Notes: generated from the sequence alone by a model not told the origin. 64,000 nt of DNA from Sphaerosporella brunnea (GCA_008704415.1 VXIS01000134.1:53833-117832), one strand, 5' to 3'; counted from the first letter of the stretch, positions 1 through 11,558 are shown. A program made the numbers and translations.

Positions 1-1320
1 GCAGGGCCGTCGGCGCTCTCGTTGATGGCGTATTCGTCTGGCATCCGCAGCAGGACCTCCCGGGTCCATAAGGGGCGGACCACCAGCGCACATCTCGATT
101 GAGCGAGCGCGCTCATTTTCTGGAAGGAGGAGGATGCATGCGTTGAGTTCGTCGAAACTTGGTTATTTAACCGCGAAACCCACAAAAAATGTTTTTATTC
201 TGAGCAATCTTATGGAATTTTGGCGGTCGTGTAGTATGTTATCGGCATTGTTTTCCCTCTAAAAAACACGTGATAAAACTCACAGAATTGATGTGTATGG
301 GAAGCCTCACCATGCGCAAGCGTTCTCTGAATTTCCGGTCGTGCAAGCGGTAACGCCGATGAATATGGAAGTTACAAGGCTGTGGGACTCTGGCCGGACA
401 AGCGACAGCAACATGTTTCTCTATTCCAAATCTTAAAGCTAGAGTCGCATTACTTCGATCAGCCGCTGGCGTAGCCTCCGACCTTCCGCTGGTGACGAAA
501 TTCTAACCCCCAGTACTTGTGTTGGTGTGTTGCGACCTCTATCCAACCTCCACCACACAATTTGTAGATTTGTTCCACCATAAGCAGAGGCAGAAAAATA
601 GTTGGAGCTTCAAAAAAACGAAGCTTGTGTTGCGTGATGTCGTTTCACCTCACATTTTGTATGCAAAATCCCCCTCCGGAAAGCCCTCAAAACGGCCTCA
701 CACCACATCCGATTTTGCTCTCCCTCTTTTAGACCCTTTGAAGATTGTATTTCATGTGTTTTTCTGCTTTCTCAGCCAGCGAGCACTTTTTTTGATAAAT
801 GACAATTTTTGGTGGCTTGGTGAACAGCGTGTTTTGGCTGTGAACTTGTGAAAACAGCGAAATTTCTTCCTAGTACTGTAGATACTTAGGTAGGTACATC
901 GGGGGACTTCCCGGCGCTCTATAGGAGGCCGCTAGATCGCCCGATAGAAGCATTCACTTCCCGTCACTTTCGGCAAAAATTGTATTGAGACGATGCCGGG
1001 GGGAGGGGGCATGAGGCCGTGGGGTCCTAGAGAAAAGGCCGGCAGGGGTTGCGTCCAGCGGACAAAATCTTCGACAGACCGCTTTTGGAACTACCAGAAC
1101 CTGGTTCTTTATATATTTTTTGTTTCTAATGACGCGTAGGCTCCATATTCGATAGAAAAGAGGAGGCACCCCCCTCCTTACTTGACGGGTCTATTTTTCT
1201 ATTTGGCTGGCTCACACATCCAGTTCTATTGCCTATCAAACCTCAAACCGCTGTTCTATCGGCCTTTTATAGAGCGATGGGCAGTCAACCATTATGTTTA
1301 GCAGATCCGTCTGCGAAACG
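1..1320. other. Left edge, no supportable gene
   Basis: Mixed-composition DNA in which I find no reading frame with coding character and no recognisable repeat. The longest open frame (519-851, plus) has a low-complexity, phenylalanine/leucine-rich translation and no splice context, so I do not call it. Confidence 0.5.
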
Positions 1321-1340
1321 CCCGCTCAGCGTGCACGCTA

Positions 1341-1634
1341 TCCTCCAACGGATCGGACCAGAACAACGAGCTTGCTGAGCTCAAGGCGAAAGTGGCCAAC
1401 AAGGACGACGAAAGCGCTTGCCGGCTTGAAACACCCGATCAATCTCACCGGGTGTTCTCCCGAGCTCCGGAAAATCGCCGGGAACCATCAGACCGGTGAT
1501 TTTCCTCCAAATCCGGTATCCCGTCCCAAGGTAGACCAGTTAGTAGCGACGGTCCTGGAGGAGGACAAGTGGACGATGGCAGCAAGGCGGTCAGTCTTTT
1601 GCCCACATACAGGGTGGCCGCAGTTGACGCCTGA
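1341..1634 (+). pseudogene. Coding-like fragment with one in-frame TGA
   Basis: One reading frame stays open on both sides of a single TGA at 1497-1499 and ends at a TGA at 1632-1634. The first half reads as a short charged helix (NNELAELKAKVANKDD), the second as a Gly/Ser-rich tail ending VAAVDA. There is no ATG near the start, so this would be an internal or last exon. The TGA might lie in a small intron (GTGATT at 1496), or the locus may be decayed. No family recognised. Confidence 0.3.
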
Positions 1635-2050
1635 GATATGTAGTAGCAATAAGGTGGCGGAAAGGATATGATGAGAGACATCCGGTATCCCGCCTTTGAC
1701 GCCACGCCCAGCAACGGCCCGGCCCGCAGTTTATGTCGGTCTGGTGGTGCCACCTTCGATTCGCCGGGGCCGTCTCCGGGGTTCGAACGGCGGCGACTGC
1801 CAGCAAGTCAGGCTAAGTTCCCGCCGCCAAGGAAGAACTCGAACAGATCGCGTTTGGTGTAGCAATGCATTGTTTTGTGTTAAATCAATCGTTGAATTGG
1901 GTGGGTAATTTTGTGCTTGTTTGTAGTTTTCAGCCGTTCGAGCAGGAAGACATTCGTTATCTCCGGCATATATTACACCAAGTTTCACGGCTTTGAAAGC
2001 GCTGTGCAAGAACACCACCGCTTGGATGTCTGAACTGGTCGTGCCAAACG

Positions 2051-2065
2051 CCCTAACCCTAACCC
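2051..2065. repeat. Telomere-like tract (CCCTAA)n
   Basis: CCCTAACCCTAACCC, two and a half units of the common fungal telomere repeat. It is too short to be a telomere and is best called an interstitial telomere-like motif. Confidence 0.6.
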
Positions 2066-2201
2066 ACTTGTAAAAAAAAATTCACTCCTCCGCCGAGCAT
2101 CATACCACTTCGAACAATCCCCAACCGCCGAGCCCCCGGACTCAAGCTGGGCAATACTCGCCCACACAACAATGATCCGGACAAGCTGTTACCCTGTTGG
2201 T

Positions 2202-2258
2202 ACCACACCAAAATTACGTGCAGGCTTCATCCCCGCGCGAGCTCGCCTGTAGCTACGG
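2202..2258 (+). repeat. Dispersed repeat, copy 1
   Basis: About 57 bp that recur in reverse orientation at 42018-42072. The best-conserved core is GCGCGAGCTCGCCTG here against GCGCGAGCTTGCCTG there, and both copies could encode a short ASS-x-RELACSY peptide. Similarity fades at both ends. Origin unknown; possibly the terminus of a transposon. Confidence 0.5.
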
Positions 2259-3304
2259 TCGAAAGAAAGAAACGAAGACGGCCCTCGGGCCATATAACGA
2301 GAGAGACAACCCGGGGAAGCGGGCCTGCCTGGGCTCATGTGTCTCTCTCCGCTATATATGCCATGGCCGCACGCGACCGAATGCAATATGATTAAAACAA
2401 AAAATCTTATTCTTTCCCTTTTTCGTAGCTGCCCGAGGGCGCCTTCACTTTGGTGGCATGATGACGGCGACAGCGACAGCGATGGGGAGAAAACCTGTTT
2501 ACCGGGCTGTATAGATAGAAGAGGATTTGTGTGTGCACTTTGAGGCTCGCGTGGCACCAGGTTTCGGATTTCACTGCATCCAGGGGCACCACAACCCACG
2601 GCGGCATTACCACCACCAGCGACGAGCTCGCGATGGCTACAGACGCGGGGCTGGAGAGCAGCGACCGAAAAGCAGCAGTTTACTATCATATCTGTCCGTC
2701 CAGTGTCTGTCGCATATGCTGCTCACGAGCACGAACAGAAAGGCTGCATCGACTGCATCGTCTGCTGGGGATCGCGAGTTCTAAATAGAGCTCGGCGTGG
2801 ACAAGCGACATGCGACATGCGCGCGTGTCCGAGCGCTTATAATTAATCACGAAGGCTAGACTTGGCACTCGCTTAGGCCGCGCTTGAATGTGCAGTTGGC
2901 GCCTAAGGGTTGTGGTTGGCGCGCGATGCCGGATGATGGCAGCTTTGACGGCGGCTGTAACCGAGCACGCCCAGTGAGTCGTCACCGGAGAGCACTCGTT
3001 CTTGCTTTAAGTGTGAACCAGGCTCTTCAGGCTGCGATGGCGACACACGCTTGGGATGTAGGTGAGTGGTGAACGCACCATATGCTTCTTGCAAGCACGA
3101 ATGTCCTGTGGTCAGTCTGGAAGCTGATGTGTTGAACCCATCTCCAAACACGGGAATCAATGTGTTGTTACTCCACGGGCATTCCTGCGTTTCGTATCCC
3201 CCGCCGTTTTGTTTTTTGGAATCCATTCAACCCAGGGATTATCAATTTTCTGCAGCACAAGGCCAGATTGCCAGATAGTTTAACAGTACAAAGCCCGGAT
3301 TTAG

Positions 3305-3810
3305 GTCGAGTCGATCAACGACTGTGGCCGTGTACAACAAAGTAAACTGTACCGCGATCGCTCCGAATATCCGCTGTGCATCGTTGAGTGCAAGCGCTTT
3401 GCTGAAGCCGATGCGACGGCACACATGGCGGGAGAAATGATTGCAGCCGTACTGGAGCGCGTCAATCAACTGGGGGCTGGCGTACCTGGCGCGCTTAGCA
3501 AAGAACATAGAACGGTAGATAAGACGTTCCCCCGACTTACCGACAAGCGCTGACACGACAGATCTACATGGCCAACGCGCAGCAATCCCGCGTGCGCTAC
3601 CTGCGAGCCACCCTCTCGGCAGAGTATTTGAGCCAGCTGCAAGACGGCACCTTGGGCCAGGGCTTGCCAGAGGCTGAAATTGAAGTTTGTCCAGAGCTGA
3701 AGCTGGAGGAGTCGACGGGGCGGGTGGCAGCTGTCAGGTTGCTGCTTGCGGGGTTAAGGGGTTTGGCGCAGGTGCGCCCAGATGTACTGCTGCCGGGTAG
3801 TAGCAAATAA
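3305..3810 (+). CDS. Two-exon protein with ExK (PD-(D/E)XK-like) motif, 5' part not found
   Basis: Exon A runs from an acceptor (TTTAG, 3300-3304) to 3514. A 47-nt intron follows (GTAGAT donor at 3515, GCTGAC branch site, ACAG acceptor ending 3561). Exon B runs 3562-3810, in phase. Exon A has no ATG, so at least one upstream exon is missing or unseen. Its translation has a hydrophobic strand followed by VECKRFAEADATAHMAGEM, where E-x-K then a helix matches the second half of a PD-(D/E)XK nuclease core. The preceding Asp is not identified, so catalytic ability is not established. Exon B encodes YMANAQQSRVRYLRAT and a leucine-rich end. Fungal REase-fold proteins of this kind are often orphan or effector-like. 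The splice model is my inference; the uninterrupted phase across the intron supports it. Confidence 0.5.
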
Positions 3811-4325
3811 ATAGAGTGGACAAATTGTATCATATCTTACCCGTTCTGACGAGAGAGAACACAGGACTACTAGATGATTCCCATATGATTCTTTGATCCT
3901 TTCACTACCATAGCCCACAGAGCTGAAATACACATGGAAAGATCAGGCAACGGTTTTATAACTGCAAGGGAAACAGGACGACGGTGGGGAGCATTCCATG
4001 ATGTTGCTGGTTGAGTGCCGGTGATGGTGGAGATTGCGGCCGCGGCGATGGAGGCTTCGGCAGCACGAGCTTCAGCAGCTAGGCGTTCCGGCGGAAATAC
4101 TAATCCGAGTCGCCGCCCATTAGCCATCGGGTCCTCAGGGATTAACTTCCTTTCGGCATCTTCTGGCCGCGAGTGATACCGCGTGACTAGTGTTGAAGAC
4201 CTAGGGTTGAAGACCGTACCGTACCACCCCGGCGTCTGGGAACGGCCGGGTAACGCGACCGTTCCCTAAGTCTTAGCAGGCTGCGTCATCTTTACCCCGC
4301 TCAGCACACCTGATCGTCCATCACC
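3811..4325. other. Intergenic, nothing recognised
   Basis: No coding frame with splice context. The stretch 4141-4325 contains the short repeated phrase CTAGTGTTGAAGACCTAGGGTTGAAGACC and is probably upstream sequence of the gene at 4326. Confidence 0.5.
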
Positions 4326-5523
4326 ATGCTTACCGACCACAACGCCCGACTTCAAGAAAGTGACCCCGATGACATCGAAGGGCTAGCGCGGTTATACCTC
4401 TGCTCGGAAACGAAGGGACCGTTCCGGCGCTTCATGGTGGCCCGGTCGTGTCTTAGCTCCTACCAGGTGCGATCCAGGGATGCCTTAGCTGATGGATTAT
4501 GGCTGATGGCGACCACAAACAGGCCGTAAAGGAATGCGTGGCTGCTCTCGGATTCACGTTGAAACTGTGCTTCGTGGGCGAGGCACTGGTCGACGAACAT
4601 GCATGGCTGCGCGGTCTCGGCGAAATAAACTGCCGCGTGGCCGAGCAGAATTGTCTAGATGAGGCGAATCCCGATTACAAGGGGGATGAGAATGCTTCAC
4701 AGATCCCGGCAGACTGCACGCTGCTTAGACTTGAAGCTGCATTCGTAGACCTGTACCCTGGTACGCAGCATCATCTCGCAGACCTGAACGCTGTTGTCGT
4801 CGCGCAGCATCATCTCACGAGTTATCAGGTGCCGCCCCCTCCCACAGAAAACCATGGATTGGGTTCCGCCTCGCTGAGCACATAATATGCTTGAAGTCGC
4901 TACATTTTTTGCTCCGGAGACTGGGTCTCAGGCCATACAAAACATATATCAAGCAGGACGGGAAGCAGTACCAAGTTCATCATCGCGCATGGCCCCCGAA
5001 ACTCACGACCCTCTGGCTTTATGGCGGCGAGTACCGTCGCTGCTGAGTCACCCTGCCACGCTGACATTGTGAACCAGTATATTGCTGTCGTTACGACATT
5101 AACGCCGATTTTGATGCGGGAATCGCAATGGCATCCGACAAACGATTCCACATGAACTTTCTTGGGACCCCGTTCGAGTTCCGGCCCTTCACTGGTGAGT
5201 TTTCGACAGTGGCGGAGGCACTCAATGCAACGCTCGCCAAACAGCTGGCAGAAGACAAAGACGTGGCAGAGAGATTGAAGGTTCGCCTCGGAAAGATCCA
5301 GCCAAACAACTTGGACACCATGGATTGGCTCGGGGCGTTGGGTAGAATCCGACTAAGATACACGAAAAGCGTCTGGGCTGTGTGCTTCGGCACCGGAATA
5401 TCAAGCGAGCAGTCATTGCTAAACTGGTGCATAGAATGTCCCAGCGGGTCTCAGGTCGAGATGTGGTGGGAGCCCGACTATCAGGATATGGTGTGGGAGC
5501 TGTTTAAAGTAGTGCACGTGTAG
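4326..5523 (+). CDS. Multi-exon gene of unknown function, 3' end cut by a Copia LTR
   Basis: Exon 1 (4326-4466, 47 codons, ATG in the context ACCATGC) is followed by a well-phased 56-nt intron (GTGCGA at 4467, AACAG ending 4522). Exon 2 then reads AVKECVAALGFTLKLCFVGE onward to about 4757. Further coding signal follows: about 4910-5030 (LGLRPYKTYIKQDGKQYQVH and then WPPKLTTLWLYGGEY), and 5079-5520, which contains NFLGTPFEFRPFTGEF and DTMDWLGALGRIRLRYTKS. The joins between these later blocks are not resolved; GT/AG candidates lie near 4758, 4806, 5031 and 5077. The final codons run straight into the Copia LTR, and the TAG at 5521-5523 belongs to the LTR, so the native C-terminus has been lost. 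I do not recognise the family. Confidence 0.5.
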
Positions 5524-5711
5524 GTGTCGAGCGTAGCCGAAGTTGTGGTGCTAGAGGATTGTGATGGGAAAAGCAATTATATTGTTGTTATCTAACAGGC
5601 TAATCTAAGTGCGTTTATATACATCACTCGGTACTCCATCACAGTATCTCACTCGTCCTATCACTCCTTCTCACTCGTCCTTATCCACGCCTAGAAAGCC
5701 AGTTTCCAACA
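5519..5711 (-). repeat. Ty1/Copia 3' LTR (193 bp)
   Basis: On the minus strand it starts TGTTGGAAACTGGC and ends CGACACCTACA (TG...CA). It sits directly after a polypurine tract and a Copia RNase H C-terminus, which fixes it as the 3' LTR of a minus-strand element. It is related to the solo LTR at 44316-44472. Confidence 0.8.
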
Positions 5712-5724
5712 CTCCCCCCTCTTT
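5712..5724 (-). other. Polypurine tract of the Copia element
   Basis: On the minus strand AAAGAGGGGGGAG lies immediately before the LTR TGTTGG, the expected plus-strand DNA primer of an LTR retrotransposon. Confidence 0.75.
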
Positions 5725-5753
5725 CTAGGCAGTGTCGAATCGTCTGCTTCGCT

Positions 5754-5933
5754 CTATTCTTTGATCTCATGGAGACCAAGCTTTTCGGTAAGTATCTGAT
5801 GCCGAGGGATCGGAAGAGCTTGAGTTAGGAGGTCTGCGGGGTTGTTTTCGGAGGCAATGTAGTCGAATTTGACGTGTCCTTTCTCTTGCTCGTCTCTAGC
5901 ATGATGAAACTTGATGTCTATATGCTTCGTTTT
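5754..5933 (-). pseudogene. Ty1/Copia RNase H C-terminal fragment
   Basis: About 60 codons on the minus strand read KTKHIDIKFHHARDEQEKG, then FDYIASENNPADLLTQALP, and end GLHEIKE with a TAG at 5754-5756. This is the signature end of Copia polyproteins (KHIDI...H...; ADxLTKxL). An in-frame TAG precedes it and nothing Copia-like is seen beyond about 5940, so the element is 5'-truncated. The break lies next to a CCCCTAACCCCTAA tract. Confidence 0.8.
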
Positions 5934-5944
5934 CTATTTAACGA

Positions 5945-5958
5945 CCCCTAACCCCTAA
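5945..5958. repeat. Telomere-like CCCCTAACCCCTAA tract
   Basis: Two degenerate CCCTAA-type units lie at the truncation point of the Copia fragment, consistent with repair or fusion at a break. Confidence 0.45.
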
Positions 5959-8386
5959 TAGCGCAGTGCTGTCGCCTTATCGAGCCACCGTTTCCACAAA
6001 CTCCTATCATGTCTTTGTGGCGTAGCGACCTACCCTCTCGCCGACGACTCAGTGAACGATCCCCGAAGGAGCGTCACACTTATGCCGGTGTGCTCCACAA
6101 TAACACCTCGCGCGCGGAGATAGACATAGCGAAATGAGTAGTGTTACCCCCTCCCCGGAAGTAGTTTTTATGCGATGTCCCCAGCTCTAGCCGATACTGT
6201 GGCCCGAGACATCAGTGACTTTGCCGGCGCGAACCACCACCCGACCTGTCCTCCGTCACTATCACAACCACTCCCGGTGGTCGGCTAGGTTCCATAAGCC
6301 GGGCATCTCCGACCGTAAACACAACGAAATTCCTCACATTTCAATATTGTAAGAAAAAAGTGCTTGTCTGTGTGGTACCAAGCTGGAACTTTCGCATCGG
6401 AGCAGAGCGGGGAAAAGAGGTTGAAGCAGTGGAGGAGTGCACCTGTGAATATGGTGCTGGACCACAAGTCATCTCCACCAGTACGGGTGAGGTGCGGGCT
6501 TTGGGAGCTGTGGCCGGTTGTCAGGGGTGTGGCGCCAGGCGGCGCTCATTCAGGACTCTATCCGCAATGATCTCCTAAAGTTGCCGGAAAATGTGCGCCT
6601 TGGTGTTGTGAACGGTGCTGGTCCCTATGCGGCAGCGCGTGTTGTGGCTGGACAGGACTGTCCTTTGGATCATTACCCCCTGGTCCCGTGGCGCGTTCAA
6701 CGTACACATGTTGGGATTGTTGGTGTTCTAGTGGGTCCTGGTATTGGCTTGGGCTTTTTCAGTGGCGTATATGTTTACTGATGTTCTGTTTGGCTCGCTT
6801 GAATCTTGAGTCTCGCATGCAGTGGTGATATTTGTGTCATCCCCATCGACGTTGGTCAAGCGACAAGGAGGCGTTAAAACCGGAGGAGCTGATGCTAGGT
6901 GCGCGGGGATTCGGGTAACTCCTACATCTCCAGAGAGCTGTCTCGGTTCGACCAAATTTGATGTTACGGCAAAGTGGCCTTCTGTAGTGCGATTACCGCA
7001 ACAAGCCTCCTGGACAGCCAGAAACGATGGAAAACGCCTAGGCCCACTCTGCAGACCACCAAACAACCCATAGTCGGACTCTGTCCCCAAGATCAACCTT
7101 TCTAGATAGATACAAAGGTTCCCAGATTCTTTTCATACTGCAGCTTGAGCTACTAAGCCAGCGTACAGTTGCACTGGCCTAAAGTCTCGTGTATGGGTGT
7201 CTCCGGCCTTGGAGCGAGTCTGCGCCCGCCCGTTCCGAACACCACAACCACCCCGTCAAATAAACAATGACCTATCCAATGCCGCGGTTCGAGCAGCTCT
7301 CGATCATGCGCAGCTAGAACCCTGACCTGTTGATGGTGTTTTTTGCTCACCGACAACGGCCAGACGCCGCGTAACGCGTGGTCATGAACAAGGACTTAAC
7401 TACTCATGCTAGTCTGCACTGCACGCACAGCTACATTTCGGACGACATACGCACAATGGATGCGGGAAACAACCCGATCCTACCAATCCACACCCCGAAC
7501 CGAGTTGGTTGCTGTGATGTCTTGCGAAGTCGGAATGCGATTATTGATCATAGGTCATCACTCACCTAGCACATTGGGTAATACACGACCTCCGCTCGGA
7601 ATCATGCGGCATCGCTCGGCATTTTGCTCACCACGTTCCTTCCTCTCTTTCACCTGCTTTGTTTCCTATGGGCCTGTAACTTATCCCTGATATCACTTCC
7701 CTCAGTTGAGTGATATTCTGTTGTTTTAGAGCCACTGACTGTTATGACCTTTCCCATCATTATCTTTTCGCTTTTTCTCCACTGTTCAGCCAGGCAGTAC
7801 ACGCAGTTTTATGCTAATATCCTGCGATCGGGCCGCATATACTGCGCGATGCTTGCTACAGGCAAGCGCTGCGAAGTGAAACGGCATTCCGACCTCTCTT
7901 CTCGTCTGAGTTTCACAGCACTGTTCCGGGGTCTCCTTGCCGCCAGGGTTGAACTTCCGAGATTTCCGTCCGCCCTGAAGGAGGTGACATGCTGTGATAG
8001 GCCGGACGGGTTGTGCGGGCGTGGTGCCGATCATGAGGAGTTAAACAGTATGATAGGGGTTGAGGCGTAGTTTTGCAGCCCGCGTCACTGCGAGGGTTAA
8101 GAAGTAACGAGGTTAGGGCTTGACACTTCTGAGAATGAGGTATCACGCGGAACCTAACAACTCAATGCAAGGAACAATGATAACGGTAGATATCTCTCAG
8201 CGTATAATTGTGCCGAAGAAACAAACGGAATATGACAAATGAAAAAAACAGGAAAAAACTGAAAAAACAAAGGAAATTGAACCATCCCGCAAAAAACGGG
8301 CCGCCGTGACTTGTAGAAGCTGCAATCGTCAGAAAACTGGCCGATAGCGTTGTAGCAATGAGAGGAAACCTACCATGTAGATGTGA
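5959..8386. other. About 2.4 kb without a supportable gene
   Basis: Several short open frames occur (for example 6518-6781 and 7744-8070, plus), but none shows a consistent domain, splice signals or composition that sets it apart from the overlapping frames. No terminal repeats or RNA gene seen. Confidence 0.45.
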
Positions 8387-8950
8387 TTAGTCGGCGTCCT
8401 GGCCATCAGCCTGGTCGGCAGAAGTCTCGTGCTTCTCCTTCAGAGCGCGGGCTTCGGCGTGAAGGGACCTCTCTGCAACATACAGCTTCTCTGCCTCGTC
8501 ATCGATACCTTGCGCCTTCTCGATCAACTTCTCACCTTGATCGTGTAGATCAAGGGCAACTTTCGACAGCGTGTCGGCCTGCGCACGAAGCAAGTGCGCC
8601 TTACCGTGAAGGGACCTCTCTGCAGCATACAGCTTCTCCACCTCATCGTCGATACCTTGCGCCTTCTCCATCAACGTCTGGCCTTGATCGTGCCGATCAA
8701 GGGCAACTTTCGACAGCGTGTCGGCCTGCGCACGAAGCAAGTTCGCCTTAGCGTTCAACGCGTTTACCTGGTCGTCGATGGCTTCTCCGACTTTCTGGAC
8801 CAGCTCCGAGCCGATCTTCTGCTGTTCGGCCAAGTCGTCTCGTGAGTGTCCTGAAAGATGTGCGCTGCATCGTCCGCTATTTCCAGACTGGGCCCAAAGT
8901 GGTGACATGGGGTCGTTTGGGTCGGCGGGCGGAAGGTTGACGGCGGACAT
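8387..8950 (-). CDS. Coiled-coil protein with a 49-residue tandem duplication
   Basis: Single open frame of 187 codons, ATG at 8950, TAA at 8387-8389. After about 45 residues of Pro/Ser-rich N-terminus the protein is a charged amphipathic helix. A 49-residue (147-bp) unit containing KAHLLRAQADTLSKVALDL, then HDQGEKLIEKAQGIDDE, then EKLYVAERSLH occurs about twice with few changes. There is no signal peptide or membrane segment. It resembles LEA- or apolipoprotein-like repeat helices only in general character; no catalytic motif. A general structural, protective or decoy role would be guesswork. Intron-less as drawn; further exons are not excluded. Confidence 0.55.
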   Translation of the reverse strand: MSAVNLPPADPNDPMSPLWAQSGNSGRCSAHLSGHSRDDLAEQQKIGSELVQKVGEAIDDQVNALNAKANLLRAQADTLSKVALDRHDQGQTLMEKAQGIDDEVEKLYAAERSLHGKAHLLRAQADTLSKVALDLHDQGEKLIEKAQGIDDEAEKLYVAERSLHAEARALKEKHETSADQADGQDAD

Positions 8951-9757
8951 TTTGCTCTGGTGTGGTTATCAGTGTTGAGGAGAGGAGAGCAGTCAGAAGG
9001 AGAGTTGAGCCGTTAAGTAGTCACGACGAGTTCGATGTGGCTTAGGGCTAAACCGCCGGTTTGTGGATTTCCGTTGTCGGCGGCGGCGACGGAAGCAAGG
9101 AATAAATCCGTGTCAGGCCAGGAGTAGCACAAGCATGAAGGACATGGCGACTCCAGAACTTCAAAAGCGGTCCAGAGCGTCGAGGGTAGAATCTTTCACG
9201 CTGCAGCCACGATCTGTGATCTTCGCTCGACTGAAAATGCACTGCGGTGCTGCTGACACCGCTGGAATACGAAGAACCTCTAATGCTATCCCAGGCTCTG
9301 GGGAGATACATGATATGTTGAGCGTCAAACGGGTTTTCGCGGTTGAAAGGCTTAGCTGCGGTGTCGGACACTCACAAGAAACCCCCTTCAAGCTAGGCCT
9401 CGAGCACTCGAATAGTTGATACATAGAGTTACTGCGGTTTATCGTTCTTCTGACCTTCCCCTTCAGCCCGGCCGGCGCAACAAAGCCTCGCCCACAACAG
9501 TTCTCTCCAAAGAAAGCCGGGATTGGCTCACACAGTGTAGATTAGGCGTCGGTCACCACGTCAGCGGTTCACATCAACAGTCAGCAATCGCAGATTTCTG
9601 AATTGAATTGATACCTGAAACATTTTCCCAGCGTCGCTACTTGTGCTGGCCAGCGCGCGAACGGCGGTGGTGATAATCGACTACTAGATGGTTTCAGGCG
9701 ATGGCAAATCGTTGGGCATGCGTACCGGCCGTACAGAGTGATCAGAGAAAGCCGGCT
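8951..9757. other. Intergenic, no gene seen
   Basis: Upstream region of the minus-strand coiled-coil gene. Overlapping short frames at 9048-9424 on both strands have no distinguishing features. Confidence 0.45.
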
Positions 9758-10235
9758 TGTAAGATTATTCCGCTTAGTATGGTTTGTTTCTTACGTATTT
9801 CCTTACTAAAGCTATAAAATACATCACAGTAACGATGGTATGATGCCAGTATCCTACGAGTTTCTTTGCCTTTCTTTGCTACGTCATTTGGAATCTTCTA
9901 GCCTTCGCAAGGCAGACTGTGTAGGTCTGATGACCATCATTTCGTTGTTTTACGAATGTGCCACTGAGCTAGGACCTCATCGTATGACTTCGTGCACTTG
10001 GCATCGTTGGCTATAAAAGCTGCGAGCTTTTGCTACATTCATTCGCTTTCGCTTCTCTCGATACGGCCTGTCGAGCAGCCCCCGATTGTATCGACTATCG
10101 TCAACAAATACTGAGTTTATCAGTGACCTGTTTTCGAGTATCCTCTTGATATTTATCAAGTCGAGTACACAAAAGGTTCTGGGTTTATTTGCATCTATGA
10201 AATATTAGATCTTATAAGCTCACGAAAAGGTTACA
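9758..10235 (+). repeat. Solo LTR of the 512-bp Gypsy family, with target duplication
   Basis: Begins TGTAAGATTATTCCGC and ends AAAAGGTTACA, clearly homologous to the LTRs at 47004 and 54329 but 478 bp long and diverged. It is flanked by perfect 5-bp duplications CGGCT (9753-9757 and 10236-10240), as expected after LTR-LTR recombination. TATAAAAGC and TCAACAAATACTG mark the promoter and end-formation regions shared with the full-length copy. Confidence 0.9.
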
Positions 10236-10566
10236 CGGCTTCAAGATGTCGATGTCGACACGGCCGCCGTTGCCAGCTGGTATCCAAGCGGTAACGCCGG
10301 TCACTACGTTCCATGGGATGGACAAATGCTACGTAGCATTCGCTAGCAGCGCGATAGGTGTTGAATCCTCGCAACAAACACAATCCGGGCGTCAGCCCCG
10401 GATCATCGACCGTTTTGTGCATCGCCGTGGTCGCGGGTGCAAAATAACACAAAAAGCCGCTCCCGGGGCCAATGGCCACGCAGCATGTTCTGCAGTTCCA
10501 AATTTACAATAAAACCTACAACCACAACCTCAACGGTTAATCCCTTCCCGCAACACCAGCGAAACC

Positions 10567-10965
10567 ATGACCGACCTCGCTATCAACACCAACTCCCTCT
10601 TCAAAGCCTCCCTCCAGCGGCTGCTGGCCGTAAGCCCCCCCCCCCCCCTGCCGCTTCGCAAGCATGCCTAACCCCCTTTGCAGGAGCTGGAGTTCCTCCA
10701 CGCCAACGGCCTTGTCACCGACGAGGCCCACGCCACCATCCAGCAGGGCCTCGCACGCTCCCGCGAGAAGCTGCAGATCGTCAAGTTCGTGGTCACTTGC
10801 GCCTTCGCGCACACCAAGAAGGGCGAGGCCGAGTTGGAGGTCGCCAAGGGTCAGGTGCTGGAGGTCCTGGATGATCACAATAAGCACTGGTTCATGGGCC
10901 GTGTCCGTGGTGGCGATGGTAAGGTCGGTTGGGCGCCGAAGAACAAGTTTCGCACTGGAGAGTAA
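10567..10965 (+). CDS. Small SH3-domain protein, Pin3/Lsb1-like
   Basis: Exon 1 10567-10629 (21 codons), intron 10630-10683 (GTAAGC...TTTGCAG, containing a 14-C run), exon 2 10684-10965; 114 residues. The N-terminal helix (ELEFLHANGLVTDEAHATI) matches the region preceding the SH3 domain in yeast Lsb1/Pin3-type proteins. It is followed by an SH3 fold: CAFAHTKKGEAELEVAKGQ, then WFMGRVRGGDGKVGWAPKN. The canonical ALYDF is CAFAH here and the final NY is NK, so peptide binding may be altered. In known relatives the SH3 binds proline-rich actin-assembly factors such as Las17/WASP; that role is family knowledge, not shown here. The protein is shorter than yeast Pin3 (about 215 residues), lacking the Q/N-rich tail. 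Confidence 0.8.
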
Positions 10966-11558
10966 GCGGTGTGGGCGCTCGTAAGGCGCACAGCTGGGGA
11001 GAATTTCAATCGCTGTTCTTCTGTTTTCTGCGGGAGCGAGGCGGGTTTGATAGCCGCGGTCGTAAACGTGCCGTGGTGTCCAATCTGTATCCCAGTGAAT
11101 ATGCTTTTCGTCCGAATAGCCACCTCTGCGCCACCACCTCGCGCCGCATCACAGCTCGTATTCTCAGCCGAGGTCCTGCTCGCACTCCCACCATTTCTCC
11201 GGTCCATACCTTTCACCCCCGGTCTCCATATTGCGAACACGACGATTGCAATCTCGCATGTGGGGGGCTGGCTACAAGCCGATCGACCCGTTGACTTGCA
11301 TCCGATCCCTCTCGCGTTCAATGCCACGGATGTAGAGATATTTGATATCGGTGATCCGCGCGCTTACCTCAGGCCGAGCATTCGCATGCACCTCGCGCCG
11401 CGGTGAAGGTCCAACTGGTGGCCTGTGCTACAGAATGTTTTTTACCGTAGCCTAATACAGCGTCTACGCTGTCTTCAGCACGACCGCGTTGACTTGGACA
11501 ATGGGGAAGGTTTTTGTTTTTGATGCATATTACCAACTTCCTTAGCGAGCATGCGGTT

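Noticed and set aside
1760..1800. tRNA-like GGTTCGAAC box
   Set aside because: No matching A box or cloverleaf could be folded around it.
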